A stretch of DNA of 64,000 nucleotides. It comes from Botryotinia globosa (Eukaryota; Ascomycota; Leotiomycetes; Helotiales; Sclerotiniaceae). The stretch spans positions 1,798,001 through 1,862,000 of the forward strand of contig RCSZ01000003.1 of NCBI GenBank assembly GCA_014898425.1, written 5' to 3'. The notes below the pieces were generated by a model. It worked only from the letters and a program-made list of their open reading frames with translations. It did not search any database and was not told the DNA's origin. This document shows, one piece after another, positions 11,077-24,332 of this stretch (within the stretch, counting starts at the first letter, position 1; each line of letters begins with the position of its first letter). The translations under genes were made by a program, and so were the position numbers.

Positions 11077-13187
11077 GGAGGAATGAATAGGTGAGTAGAT
11101 GAGTAGATGAGTAGATGAGTAGATGAGTAGATGAGTAGGCGAGTAAGTGAGTGAGATGAAGATGGAGGAGGAAGGAAGGGGGAGGGTTGAAATGGAGGGG
11201 GGATAATGAAGATGAAGGGGTGGTGAAATGGAGGGGAAGGAGAGGAAATTGAGAAGAATGGAGAATGGGGAATAGGGAATAGAGATTAAAGGGTAAAAAG
11301 AGAAAAGGGAATTATCTTTCGAAAATTTGTTGTGGGTTGGTTGATGGTTTGTGATAGGACAGTGATTCGAGTTTTAAATCGAGGTCTTGATGGATGGTAA
11401 GGCGATATTTGAAAGATGTTTTGTGTGGGAAGGATGGGGAGATGGAGATAGATGGTGGCGCTGATGGAGATGAAGGTAAGGTGTCCCATTATCCGGACTC
11501 TTGGATACCTATCCTCAGTGAGAAATGGGTATGGATGGGATTTGTAGAGGTGAGGTTTCATGGAGCATTTCAAGGATTGAGATAGGTGGATGGAGATGGG
11601 AGAGAGCGTTAGGTTGGAGTAGGCTGGTGATTTGATGTAGGTTATTGGAATTGGGGGAATGGGAGGAGTGGCTACATGTTCATTCAATTGTTTGTTTCTT
11701 CTTCGTGTATAGTGCGTGTATGACGTGGTGAATGGGAGACTTGGTGGTTAATAGGAGTCGTTGTGGTTAGACAACGGTGCATCTGAAAATGCGAGGTTGG
11801 TTGAGATGGTGGGTTTGATTGTACAGCTTGGATTGAGCTTTAGTAGTATATGTAGCAGGGACAAGACAGGGCATTTTGTTTGAGTAAGAAACAGGAGGTG
11901 GAAATGAAGAGATCTAGGGAATGGGGAGGAAATCGGCGGGGGTGGGTGGGGGAAAGGAGGAGGTTTGGAAAGAGCAGACAGGATAGTAGGGAACTTGGGG
12001 ATGTAAGGAAAGTAGAGGAATGAGGATGAGGTGAGAATGATAGGAGAGATGAATAAGAAAGCGAAAATGAATGTGGAATTTAAAGAGAAAACGGAATATA
12101 CATGAAGAGGGGGGAATGTGGGGGACGGTAAGTAGAATTGGATTGATGATGGAAATGAGAAAGTTACTTGGATGGGAATACTTTAGGGAATGAAGAGGGG
12201 GTTTGAGTTAAAGATGCTGATGATGATGATAATGAGAAAGTTCTTCACAACTGTCATCTTCTTGCAAGCATAAGTAATCTTACAACATCCCTAGATGCTA
12301 CAAGTTCCAAGAAGACGGATCGATATAATAGACCGACCACGCAGAGAAGAGGGAAGAGAGAAGGTAGTCACATCAAAACGAAAATCAACCGAACATGTAT
12401 AACCCCGAGTACGTAGAAATATAACCAAGACCAAGCAAGAGCGTGAAAGTTCATGAGATTCGGGATGAATGGAATGGAATGAAATAGAATATTATGTTAC
12501 GAGATTTGTAAGTAGAAAGGATGCAAGGAGATAAAATATTGCGGTATGAGTAGCATTTTGGATTTACCTCATGTCGAGCTCTCGAATGTGTTGGATTGGA
12601 GGGAAGGGTCTTGGAAGATAGATGTGATCTGTTTTCGAAGTTTGTAGATGTTTTTGCTGTACGGTTATAGTGCGGATGGGGTAGGAAGGTAGGTAGGAAA
12701 GTAGGAAAGTAGATTGTTAATATCTAAAGTTTATAATACATTGCATTCCGTATAAGTATTACAACACATCACAACACATCACATCAACAAACATACACAC
12801 AAACAAACATACATATAAATTCCATTTCCAATAATCTCGTAAAATTGAATTCAATTTATTTCAATGCATCGCAACGTAACGCAGCATACGCATCTATTAA
12901 GGTAAAGAAACATATCAGAAAAGAAGAAAGGAAAAAAGAATCCACCTCGAAGAGCAGAATCAAAAAGAAGTGAAAATATCTAACTCCCTCCCCCATTATC
13001 CAGAAATCCAGAACGTCAATAAATAAGTAAGAGAAATGAAGTAAACCAACACCAGCAAGTGATTAAGCAAGTTTAAACTCCTCTATGCAACACATTGGAA
13101 TCCCGAATTTTCCACACGCAACGAATAGAAAGTCGAGAAGTAGAAGAAGAAGAGGACAAATGACAATAACTTAATACCAGCAATTTT

Positions 13188-13195
13188 GCTCTCTT

Positions 13196-13231
<36 letters not shown>
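13188..13231. repeat. (CT)n dinucleotide microsatellite
   Basis: CTCTCTTTCTTT followed by about 15 CT repeats, then four copies of CCCAATT-like units at 13236-13262. Confidence 0.9.
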
Positions 13232-13233
<2 letters not shown>

Positions 13234-14088
13234 CATTCCCAATTCCCAATTCCCAATTCCCATTCCCTCTCCATAAACACCCACCCAGCAAAGCATCCAG
13301 AAAGAAAAGAGCAAAATAAACCAAACCAACGCCAATAAATCAATACCAGCAAGCAAGTAAATTTCAATTCTTTTTCTATGCTCCAAACAAACTCCAAACT
13401 CCATCCATGTGAGTTTGTGTATGCATCTATGCATCTATTTTTCAAAAATAAAATAGAGTAAATGGAAATAAATGAAAATAAATGAAAGAAAAATCTGACC
13501 AAGGAAATAAATGATTGGATAGATGTGGATCTTCGCTCCTCCACGGATTGAGATATCTGTGCTGAAGTGTAGATATCTCATTTGAAGTGAAGTATTATGA
13601 TGTATCGTATCACATCGTATCGTATCGTATCGCATTGCATAAAGCATCTCTCTTGCCCCCAAAAGAAAGGAAGAGAGATGAAGAGAAATAAATGGATTAA
13701 GAAAAAAAAGTATCAGTGTGTAAGTAGCCTCAGCCAACGAGAAGAGTTTGCGGTAGCTTGGTGTTTGTTGAACCATGTTTCAGAAGTGGTTTTGTTGAAA
13801 TAGACATCGATGTTGTTGGAGTCTAGTCGAGATGATAGTCGGGACTTCATCGGGGTATCGCAATTCCCTTCTTCTGTGCCATGAATCGAAAACTCTTTGT
13901 TCAACCTGAGGATTAGATGATCGGAGCAAGGATGAAAGATCTATGCTTGTTGGGATGTAAGAAATGTGTGCCATTTCGTATCCGAAGCGCATCATTGATG
14001 AATGAAGAGATGGATGGGATCAAAGCAAAGTCGATAAAGCAAAGCAATAAACCCAGCACCATCAACCCCATCAAAGATCCAAAGCCGA

Positions 14089-16720
14089 TTACCAATGACC
14101 CCTAAAGGTAGCCGGTACGCCATGTCCATTAATCCGATCGACCCGGAAAGAATCCCACTCGCTATGTTTTCTTCCACTCTCAATCCACAACTTATCCTGG
14201 ACCGTCGCCGCACGAATTCCATACGCGCCTCTTCTTCCCAACGCCTGACTATTAATTGGTCTCTGCACCTCATCGATTTCATGAAAGATGTCATGAGCCT
14301 CGTCAAGTCTTCTCTTATCATGTAGATTTCGAGCCAACCCTCTGATTCTGCTACCTTGAGGTGTACTCTTGAAGGCGTCGAGGAATTTGCCTATATCGTT
14401 GTTATTCCATTTTCCTGGATGTCTGGGATTATTGGAGGTGCGCTCCCAGCACCATGCTTTGATGATGGTCAACTTTTGTAATTTGTAGTGGTCGTCTTCC
14501 TGGTTTAAGTATTGGAATAATTTGCAGGCTTGACAGACTGGTTGGTCGATGGGATCGAGTTTGTAGTTTCGGATCATCTGGTAGGAGAACCAGACTCCGG
14601 GGAGGAGATGTCCGCATTGACAACACAAGAAACCTTCTTCCATCCTAGAGAAGGGATGTTGTTAGTTTGATGATATATGAATGATGGGGATGTCCAAAGA
14701 AAGAACATACCATTTCACACCCTCGGTCTTATTCGCAATACCTCTTCCTTTCAACGCCTCGTGATATTTCTCAACCCTCCCACCAAAATCTCCATATGCA
14801 ACATGGGCGATGACATGATCGACCGTTACGTCATCATCCATCAGGATTTTGAGAGTTTCCTCTACCAGCATACAAGGCGACTTATCCAACCATTGTCTGA
14901 ACATCGTATGTTTAGAAACAAAATCGATGCCCTGAGCTCTTGCCTGACGAAGAAGACTGTGAACTTCTTGCCAGATTGCAATCCGAATATCAGCAACATG
15001 CATACCAGGATCATCCCAAGTAACACCATATGAATACTCTCCCCCAAATCTTCTCTCTCCTTTATGATCACCCGCTTGATATAAAGGATGAGGACCAACA
15101 TGGTATACTGGATAAAAATCTAAATCGACTTGGTGCTCGCACCCTCGAAGACGGTCTCGCGTAATGATGTTGAGGAGTTCGATACCATCACCGAGATGAA
15201 TCAATTCACAGTTGTAAACACCGAGAGTTTTGAGCTTGCGTATTTCGGGAATGACTAAGGCGAGAATGTGGGTGGTGAGGAAGGGAATGTGATGTAATTG
15301 GATGTTTTGAAGAAATTCGCTGAAGTTATGCATAGCCATACCTGATGAGGGTGCATCAGTAATTGGATTTGATTTGAACGAGAGAGGGAAGAAGAGAACT
15401 TACACATCTTATTCAAGTTCTTGATTTGAGTAACATAGTTGATAGGATCTGTATCCCTAGTAGGTGTGACCACAACAACTGAAGATGCTCTACCGTCGAA
15501 TTCATTGCCCTCTATCGGTGCATCGCAGCCTTCGAAACAACCTCCAGTCATATCCCAAATGCCCTGTAAGTACCAGTCAGTCATGTACCTAGTGCATTAA
15601 CGATAAGATAAACAAAACTTACAGTAATAGTCATCGCAACTTCCCAAGATCTCTGACTAGTTCGACAAAGGGCAGAAGCATTGCTATGATTTTCCCAAAT
15701 GAATTTGAGAAGAATGGCATCGATACCTTCTATTTGAAGTACTCTGATCAATGTACTTTGCGCTTGATTATGTTTTGGATGCTTGAACACATCTTCTCTC
15801 CAGTTGAAGACATATGGTCCCTAAAGGATGTAGTTAGAATAGAATCATTCTAAACAATGAGTAAGAAATCATACCAATGAAGCCACCTTCTTAAATCTAT
15901 CCTTTTCACCCGTGAAAGGCCAATTAACCAAATTGGGAAAAGGCTCTGGTTCTGTGACTACAGGTCCATCGTCCCAGGCATTTGCTGCAATAGCATCTTT
16001 CTCGGAAAGTACCGTAGGTTGAATACCCCAGTCAAGGTTTGCCACAGCATCGTTGGGATTTTCTTGTTCGGGAGGAGTAGGAAATGCAACATTAGTTGGT
16101 ACTGTAGCCCAAGGACTCTTAGTAGCTGGTGGACTTGTCACCTTAGCAGAAACTGCAACAACATCTAGATTTGGAGGAGCCGCCCATGTGAGGACTGTAA
16201 TTGCTCTCTTTTTGGTGCACCATGGAACTTCAACTGATTGGAGTGCAGGATCGATGGCATATGCAGGGAGCGTCGACCATTTTGCATTTTCGGGTACAGT
16301 AGACCATGCAGCTGGATCCAGATCAGAAGAAGCCTGGAAATTGGCGGTGCCGGGAAGAGGAGGGTGTTCCCAAATGGATCCTCTGGCAGGTACAGTATTA
16401 TTGGTGTAATATCTCAAAACAAATGTATTTGAAAAGGAACGCTGAGCAAATGTAGTCTCAATAGGATTGTCAATTGTCTCTGCAGGAATTTTCTTGGCAT
16501 TGTTTGCAGATTTACCACCAGCTTGTGATTTTTGATGATCCAGAGAAGGCCAGATCCATGTATTTGTTTCATTAGGAGCTTTAGGAACTTCAGGGACGAA
16601 TTTCACTGGGGCTTGCTTCCAGATTGCTCCTTTCTTCGAAGTGGGTGTTGCATATGTAGTCCATTTACCACTATGTTGACCCTCATTGGCCTTGGCCTTG
16701 GCTTTATTCTTGTTACCCAT
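14089..16720 (-). CDS. Conserved-looking hypothetical protein with C-terminal zinc-ribbon-like CxxC pair
   Basis: Five exons on the minus strand: 16720-15875, 15820-15623, 15563-15404, 15341-14711 and 14644-14089. All phases close, giving 796 residues. The N-terminal third (about 1-280) is disordered, beginning MGNKNKAKAKANEG and dotted with short Trp-centred repeats (GKWTTYATP, GAIWKQAP, SIWEHPP, AAWSTVPE, AKWSTLPA, SPWATVP). The middle (about 285-610) is globular. The C-terminal part opens with two CxxC knuckles (C619-C622 and C649-C652) that could bind zinc. No signal peptide or membrane segment is seen. I do not recognise the family and assign no function. The Trp-rich N-terminus and zinc ribbon would fit a nucleic-acid- or RNP-associated protein, but that is only a guess. 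The final four exons show even, complex composition, so the gene looks real. Confidence 0.82.
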
Positions 16721-19700
16721 AATAAACAGTATATCAAAGATCTAGTAAAAGTTAGAATAGAACTTCCCTACTGAATGATGTTGCCGGTGCCAGTGGTCGA
16801 AGATATAAATCAATGAGAGGGAGGTATAGCACATGACGAATCTCGGGAAATGACCAATTTCACCGAAAGAAAATAAGGGGCAGTGTTTCCGAAGAACAAA
16901 CAAGCTTCATCCAGGACTTACAGGTATTTGCCTGTTCAATCTATGCAATGCAAGTAATTCTTGAATAGACAAGCAAGAAATACTTGAAATACCAAGCAAA
17001 TGCGGTAAGACTAGTCGAAGATATGAACATAAACGGTGCCTGCTTTGTTTGGCACAGCCTGAAAAACATATTAGCATCAAATTCAGACAGTGGAGAAAAT
17101 CCCCTAAAAGGTGAAGTAAGGGGAAATGATGGAAAATGGGATGATGATGAGAATGAGCCGAGTATGGAGATCTTGAACAAGCTATGAACTATGGGCTTCG
17201 GAAGAAGGTGCGACTTTCTAGATGGAAAGAGGAAGAGCATATGTTTGGAGATGGGTGTGTGAGGGCATATGTAAAGGACACTTACAGATATCTGTGTACT
17301 TCGGAATTCCCTTTCAAGAAACAAGAGTGTCACTTGTGAAGAAGATACTTTTAATTCTTTATGAATCGAAATGACGAGCCTTATCCGAGGTCTGTCAAAG
17401 AGATAGAGGTCAAGAGAGGCAAGAGGTATGCTTCAAAATTGGAGGTAGAAGACGGCGGCGTACGTCTTGAAGCTATTAAGAAAAGGAGATAGTAAACGCA
17501 AGAGTGCAAAGAATCAATAGCCAAGTAAACTTGCAAAGATCAAGAAGCTATCAAGTAAGATGTGGATGAAAGTTAAGGGGTCAAGGTCGGGTTCGGATTC
17601 GAGATGGAGGATGGAAGAATGGAAGAATGGAAGATGGAGTAGAAAAGAGAGGATGGGAGGCTCAGAAGAAGACAAGGGTCCAGGTCAAGAAGAGTCAAAT
17701 ATCATGCTTCAAACCACTGGGGTCATTCGGACATGAAACCCGGGGTTATCTATTTATGGAACAAGAGAAAGCGGGGTTGAATGGTAAGATATCCACTGTG
17801 CAATAACAAGATGGATATTTGCAGTGAATGTTGTTGACTGTGAATCATATTTGAAGACTTAGTGAATGCTAAATCAGGCAGCGACGATTCTAATCATCTT
17901 ATTTTGCAATTTGAAAGAAAAGTAAATAACGTTCAAATATGTTTATTATATGTTGATTTACTAACAATTTGAACCAGAGAGCCAGGCAGATTTTAATGAC
18001 TACTCCTCAAAGTGCTCATACCCACCAAAGAAACTCATGGTCATCTCACGTGAATTCAGGGGAGCACTTGAAGCATACATTCCAGTATTAAATCTAGTAT
18101 CAGGAAGTGAGTGTAGTTCAAGGCTTGGAAGACATGTGTTTACTGCTAGCTTTATTCGAGTCCTCGATTCCAGAACAAGACATTCATTTGACTTCAAGAT
18201 CTTTCACTGAAATTGCCGTTTGCTCCCGAATCCCTGATCTAGATCAAGTAGTATTTTCACGTCAGGCACGCGGAAAAGTTCGACAAGAAGATTCACCAGA
18301 TGTTCAGAAGTGACTTTAGCATCTCCCTTCCCCTTTCAATACTACCTAGGTAGGTAGGTACTGCAAATTCTTTCCCCTATAAGATCCTGACTTCTCAAAG
18401 AATCAAGACTATGAATCTTGTTTCAACATAAATCAGATGGGAATTTATAATATCCATCTCAAGATAGAAGGGTGGACTTGAATATCATTGTCAGGATTAT
18501 GATGGCCATGGAGCCTCCCATAGATACCAGCTGGAGCTCCTTAAACCATGAAAAGATTTGACTTCTTACTGAAGTGAATTGGTGAAGCAAAATGTGATTC
18601 ACACAACATGCACACTTTAGAGGTAATTTTAACAAAAAACATGCTTCATATAACAAAAAAACAAACAAAGAAACCCAAAGAAACGCCCCAGACCAGTGAA
18701 GAGAATTAGATATCAAAGAAATCAATACAGCAACTCCGCGATCACCAGCAGCAACTTCAGTCCACAAAGAACCCCATTCCAAACAGTCCAAAAACAAAAG
18801 AACATCAATTCCATCCACAGCAACACATACTAAAAACAAACCTGACAAGAATGCTCACTCGTACAGCTCTTTGACAGTGACCAGCAGAGAAGATCTCATC
18901 TTGATTTATATCAAGGATATGAAAATGAATTTCAGTTGGGCAACTTTCAGAAATGCCATGGAGTATGTATGTATGGTCTTATCAACACCGAACGAGAGTT
19001 TTGAAAACATCATGAAATAGGGGTAGTGATGACATAGACAGTAATCAATATGTGAATTATCTTGATAAAAACATCTCCCTTGTTAAAGGATTCCAAAGCT
19101 GGATTTCAAAGCAATTACAACATAGATGGTAGTAATAGCAATAGCAATAGCAATAGCAAAAACAGAAATAAATCGATCTCACCAGCATCAAAAAAACCAA
19201 AAACACAAACTCAAGCAAAAATAAACCTCACCAACCCAAACCATCAAATCTTCTTCCTCCAATCAACCCCCATTCCTATATTCGCAGTACATGAGCGGTG
19301 AGTAATCACCCATCTATCCAGCAACCTACCTTTATCCTTCACCATTTCCCATTCGTCGGGGATCACATCGCGCAAAGCGAAGACAAGCGACCAAAAGTGA
19401 TTGAAGTGCGATGATGCAACACTCTGCCAGAAACTCTCGGCATTGCGTTTTTACATGGATCACCCATCCCATTTCCCCAAACCACATGTGTGGTTGACAT
19501 TCAACCTATCAAGAATTTTGGAAGCGCGCCAGGGGTGTGCACACCGCGTGTTGAAGATACCTCCTACCGTACTGTGAATCAACTTCCTTGACACAACCTT
19601 GATGAACGTTTTTGGTCATTCGCGAGTGCGAGGTTTGCGGGATGCGGATCGAGAGGGTAGTTGGGTGTACTTGGGGTGGGTTGGGGTGGGTTGGAAAGAG

Positions 19701-20759
19701 GAGGATTGAATGATGTTGATTCATATCTGAGTCATGTTACCCCTCGGAGTACATCTGTAGTGTTGTGATTGGATAAGGGCCCGCCTAGGAGAATATCAAA
19801 AGCGACCCCTCCTTGAGGCAAATTGGCAAGCATTCCTAGATTGTTGAAGGAGGAGATTCTTGGATCTTGTGGTGTGGTGTGGATGTAGAAATTGGATTTT
19901 CCGATACCCCAGGTGAGAGATGGCAAAAGATCGAGGCCAAGGTGAAAGGAAATGGGGCGGTGGGTGGAATAAGGTTGGTTGGTGGATGTGAGGAGATAAA
20001 ACCTTATCGTCGTGTGACTGACTTTTGAGATGGAATGATGTGAGATTTTGGAGAGGAATAGGATGTTTGTTATGTGATTGTTAGTTCTTTGAATGTATAG
20101 TACCTGAGTAGTATTTGGAGGAAGGCAATTGAGTCTTTGAGGTATACTGGATGATTAGCTTTATGATATCTATACACATCAAGGTTGTGGTTAGAGTCAA
20201 AGTCGTCGTAGCTTTCTCTTCCTGTTATTCTGTTATTCTGTTATTCTTTCACAGGTAACAATAGAGTGATCTCGATATACAAACCTTCCTTTCACCTCGA
20301 TTCTATTCCTCCATACCTACCCTACCGGCCTATTGTGTAGTCGGTACCTCCTCCATCAACAAAACAAAACAAAACAGCAACAAATGGATGGATCCCTTCC
20401 CTTCCTCTTCGATGATCAGACGACATTTCCAAGATCTTATGTACCTAAGTATCTACCACACATGTGCACACATGTCGGTAAATGAGATGAAATATCTGAG
20501 CAAACTCATGCTGATGCTCACAGCAAAGTTCCACAGCAAAGTTCCACATGAACTAAAGTTCATAATGTGGGCACCAACCAACACTATAATTTCACGGTCG
20601 CTCAATGAGTAATGAGTAGTGAAACCCTTCCGAAATGGTCTTGGACGGACCAATAGTCATATTTTAGTGGTATGTAGGGAGATTGGGGTTTGAGGGTTGT
20701 CCAAATTTACGAGTGCGAGGGATAGTAGAGTGCAGTAGGGGAAAGTTGAGAAGGTTTTA

Positions 20760-21201
20760 GGGCCCGTTCGGATCGATTTTTTTTGATATTAAACTAATAA
20801 TATTAAACTAATATATTAGAAATATTAGTTTAATATCATATTTATCAAATACAATATTGAATTCAATATATATTAGATTATATTAAATCTAATATAAAAT
20901 CAAAATATTTCAAAATGAATATAATATTGAAATTAATAAAATATTAAGTTTAATAATCTTAAAATAATAAATGCAATAAATTTTCTTAACCTTTCTTATA
21001 TAATAAGTTAATAATAACTTTTGAAATATAATTAAATAAATATATTTAAAAAATAATATTATCTTCTTCATTTTCAATTTAATCTTATATATATATTAAT
21101 ATTATTCTAAATATATTAAATTCAACAATTCAATTATCCTTATCGTTTTATCATTATTAAAGATTTCATCAATTAAATAAGAAATCGATCCGAACGAACC
21201 C
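20760..21201. mobile_element. MITE, PIF/Harbinger (Tourist)-like, 442 bp
   Basis: The left end GGGCCCGTTCGGATCGATTT and the reverse complement of the right end, GGGTTCGTTCGGATCGATTT, match at 18 of 20 positions. Both ends are flanked by TTA (20757-20759 and 21202-21204), a 3-bp target duplication. The interior is extremely AT-rich and noncoding, with a subterminal hairpin (arms 20800-20814 and 20822-20836, exact). TTA/TAA duplications with GGGCC-GTTCGG-like ends are typical of PIF/Harbinger elements, so this is most likely a non-autonomous Tourist-type copy moved by a transposase elsewhere in the genome. The two-base mismatch between ends suggests it is not brand new. Confidence 0.88.
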
Positions 21202-22662
21202 TTAATGCATTTGAGTTGCATGAAATCCGATGTTATACTTTCTCCTCTACTCTACTCTATATACCTACCTAGTGAATGATCATGATGCTACCTCCCGAGC
21301 GAGTCCTTAGGTTGATGGATATACATTGCATCCTAGTACTCCGTAAACTTAAGAATCGGTGGTCCATATGGAGATACATATATATCTACTTCAATGTTAT
21401 CACATATATACCTACTTCAATGTTATCACGAATCACCAAGACTCTGCTCAAAACCAACAGAGGGACAAACATCAAAATCAAAGTCAAAGTCAAAGTCAAA
21501 AATAGTTCTGGAGATGAATAAACCGACACCTTTCAAAAACTTCACACTTGTTGTTCACATGGTAGAACGCCAACCACCAACTGCCAACGCCCTCGCCTTC
21601 CAAGCTTAGAGCACAAAAATAACAATGCTTCCTCCTATTATTTGTTGTAACTTGTGCTCCATTCTTTCCATTCTTTCCATTTCCCATATTTTCTCTCTCA
21701 TGGGCCATGGCCCCCTGGTACCGTTTGAGCGTTTGTCGTGCAATGACCCTCTCTTCCTCTCTCGTGTCTCTTCTCCCCCTATTCATATGTGACTTTGTAT
21801 ATCAGAGAAGGCTGTACATATGTATATTGTCCAAATGGCTAAGGGTACTCTGTTGCAGTAGGTACCTATGTTGTCATACGCATATAGAGAGAGGATATGC
21901 GACTTTCCCTCGGAGAGTCATATTCCTTGTGTACATTATTATCCCATGAGGTTGAAAATGGAAAGATTCGGGACATCCATCATCAAAGTATTTCTCTTGT
22001 GAGTGGACGGTCAAATCAAATATTCACCTGCATCCCCTGACATGGTATGGTTAGGAGATAAGAAAAGCTTGGATGGTTAGAATTGGTCTGTGTTGAATTA
22101 CATTCCATGATTTTCAAGAATCTAATATCTATCATCAATCAACATTCAACATTCGAACCCCATTTTTAATTTGGGTTATGTTCAACATTTTCTCTCTCCC
22201 TTTGATACGGATATGGATGTGAAGGAAGGGAAAGGATAGGTTGTGGGAAAAGGAGTGGCGGGTGCGTGTTTCGTACAGGAATGTGAGTGCTGCCATGCGA
22301 GTCCATTCAAAGTGTCAAGAGATAGAGAAGCTTCCCGCTCCTAGCATATCATTCATATCTATCGATCCATTCTACATTGTCCTGCATGCATGCATGTTGT
22401 GTTGCATGTTGATGATATGAATAGATTGGATTGGATTGGATTGGATTGGATTGCCACTAGAGCCACACATCCAACACGACATCGGCATTCAAGTAAGACT
22501 AAAGCAAGATCGCCCTACCTATTGATCATGCGAGCATCAGTCCCCTGTGAAAAAACCGTATGCGCCGATACGGCTTGCCTTGAAAGGGTAGAGGATTGGA
22601 GGGTTTTGGTCGAGTGATGGGATGATATAAAAAATGATTTGTCATGGCGTGTTTGTGATAGA

Positions 22663-22851
22663 GAGTGATGTTTTGATGTTTGATGTATGATGTTTGATGT
22701 ATGATGTTTGATGTATGATGTTTGATGTATGATGTATAAAGTATGATGTATAAAGTATGATGTATAAAGTATGTGTGATGTTTCGGTGCTTACAATATAC
22801 AATATAAATACAATATACAATATAAATACAATACACAATATAAATATACAA
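22663..22851. repeat. Two adjacent tandem arrays (TGATGTATGATGTT and AATATACAATATAAATAC)
   Basis: The first array has several 14-15-bp units of TGATGTTTGATGTA that shift to TATGATGTATAAAG. The second has three to four units of about 18-22 bp reading AATATACAATATAAATAC. Minus-strand open frames across them are repeat peptides, not genes. Confidence 0.8.
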
Positions 22852-23647
22852 TATAGAGAGGTAGATGGAGATGATGAAACTGGAAAAGACATTTTAAGAT
22901 TTTGACAGGTTGTACAGAGTCAAGGTTCGGTGTAACATGGAAGGAAATGAATCGTCTTCCTGGTATTTTCTGGTGGTGGAGGATTTGAGGGGATATTATG
23001 TTGTCCACTATTCGAGTTGTCGATGAAACTCTTTATGCGCCGTACAATATATAGGTGTATATATGACATCTACATCTACATCTACACCACACACCACGCC
23101 ATTGTACATGCTTCGTACCTCATCGATGAATGGATTGCATGGTGGAGTGATGTTGAAAAATGCCCCGTGATTACCTAGGTAATGAACGTGCCGTTAAAGT
23201 TTCCAAGGATACGGAATATAAAACATCGGAATTGATAGATTTATCGTATTCTGGATTCGAGATGATGGATCGGGAGGTCGGGAGGTCGGTAGGGGGTGGC
23301 ATGGAAGTTGGAACATTTGATAGAACTTGGAAGATACGGGTATTCACAATCAGGAGAGGGGAGTGGGATGAGTGGCAGTCAGTTTTCAATATAATATGTT
23401 TTCTATGGAGTCAGAGTCAGTGTGGTCATCGGAAAGTTAATTGATTCATCTGAACACGGAACACTTAACACTATGCCATCCATCACTCGGATTCACGCCA
23501 TGGGAATCATTGTTCCCATTTGTTCGTTCATTTGAAGGTTTGAGGGATGGAAGATCAAGTCACAAGTGGAATCCACATCAAAAGTGCCAGACCCATTTTA
23601 TATAGCGGGGTTCAATCCAAGAGGATCAAATAAGGGATGAGAGTATT

Positions 23648-24040
23648 GAGAGAGGGAGGGAGGGAAGAGTATTGAGAGAGGGAGGGAGGGAGGGAGGGAG
23701 GGAGAGGGATAGAAGATAGAAGATAGAGAAATGAGAAGATTTGAGAAGGAGGAGGAGGAGGAGGAGGAGGAGGAGGAGGAGGAGGAGGAGGAGGAGGAAA
23801 AGGTAAGAAATGGCTATGGTATCTACATTGGATTGAAGATTATATAATTGATGAATCATGAATGAGTGAGTTTGGTAGAGTAGAGTGTAGTGTGAATTAT
23901 ATATATAGGTAGGTAGTAGGTAGGTAGTAGGTAGGTAGTAGATAATAGATAGGTAAATAGTAGGTAGATAGTAAATAGGTAGTAGATAGGTAGTAGGTAG
24001 ATAATAGGTAGATAATAGATAGATAGATAGATAGATTTAT
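23648..24040. repeat. Compound microsatellites: (GGGA)n, (GGA)n and (TAGG/TAGA)n
   Basis: GAGAGGGAGGGAGGGA repeats at about 23648-23708, about 17 perfect GGA units at about 23746-23798 and a TAGGTAGTAGG/TAGATAG array at about 23905-24035. Confidence 0.9.
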
Positions 24041-24143
24041 ATATTATAAATCTCTTTATTTGAACATTACACTTCACTCCTCACTTCTCACTTCTCACTC
24101 CACACTCACTTTTTTCTTTATTCCCTTATTCCTATTCTCATTC

Positions 24144-24332
24144 ACTCATCACTGACTCATCCATCACATACTAAAATATTCACACTTCACTCACTTATTC
24201 ACTCATCACTGACTCATCCATCACTGACTCATCCATCACATACTAAAATATTCACACTTCACTCACTCATTCACTCATCACTGACTCATCCATCACATAC
24301 TGAGATATTCACGCTTCACTCACTCATTCACT
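24144..24332. repeat. 57-bp tandem repeat carrying four TGACTCA sites
   Basis: Three copies of a unit of about 57 bp (the middle one has an internal 15-bp duplication) read TCACTCATCACTGACTCATC onward. Each contains a perfect TGACTCA palindrome: 24153-24159, 24210-24216, 24225-24231 and 24282-24288. TGACTCA is the consensus of AP-1/Gcn4/CPC1-type bZIP factors. The array lies about 600-780 bp upstream of the PH-domain gene start. Confidence 0.85.

Larger units (their letters stand above)
10022..14088. other. 4-kb gene desert with microsatellites
   Basis: No frame here looks like a gene. Contents in order: a degenerate ATTT-rich repeat near 10555-10750, a (GAGAGG)n array at 10882-11076, GAGTAGAT repeats at 11091-11140, strongly purine-rich sequence to about 12500, a (CT)n run at 13188-13231 followed by CCCAATTCC repeats, and ATCGT repeats near 13608-13635. 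The right end is the 3-prime flank of the minus-strand gene that stops at 14089. Confidence 0.55.

Noticed and set aside
10800..11094. Open frames encoding Gly-Glu or Arg-Glu dipeptide repeats
   Set aside because: Produced entirely by the GAGAGG array.
11286..11687. 133-codon frame, minus strand
   Set aside because: Lies in purine-rich DNA that is poor in stops on the minus strand; no domain.
18459..18848. Hydrophobic 129-codon frame, minus strand
   Set aside because: No splice partners, no recognisable family, starts in plain AT-rich desert; likely chance.
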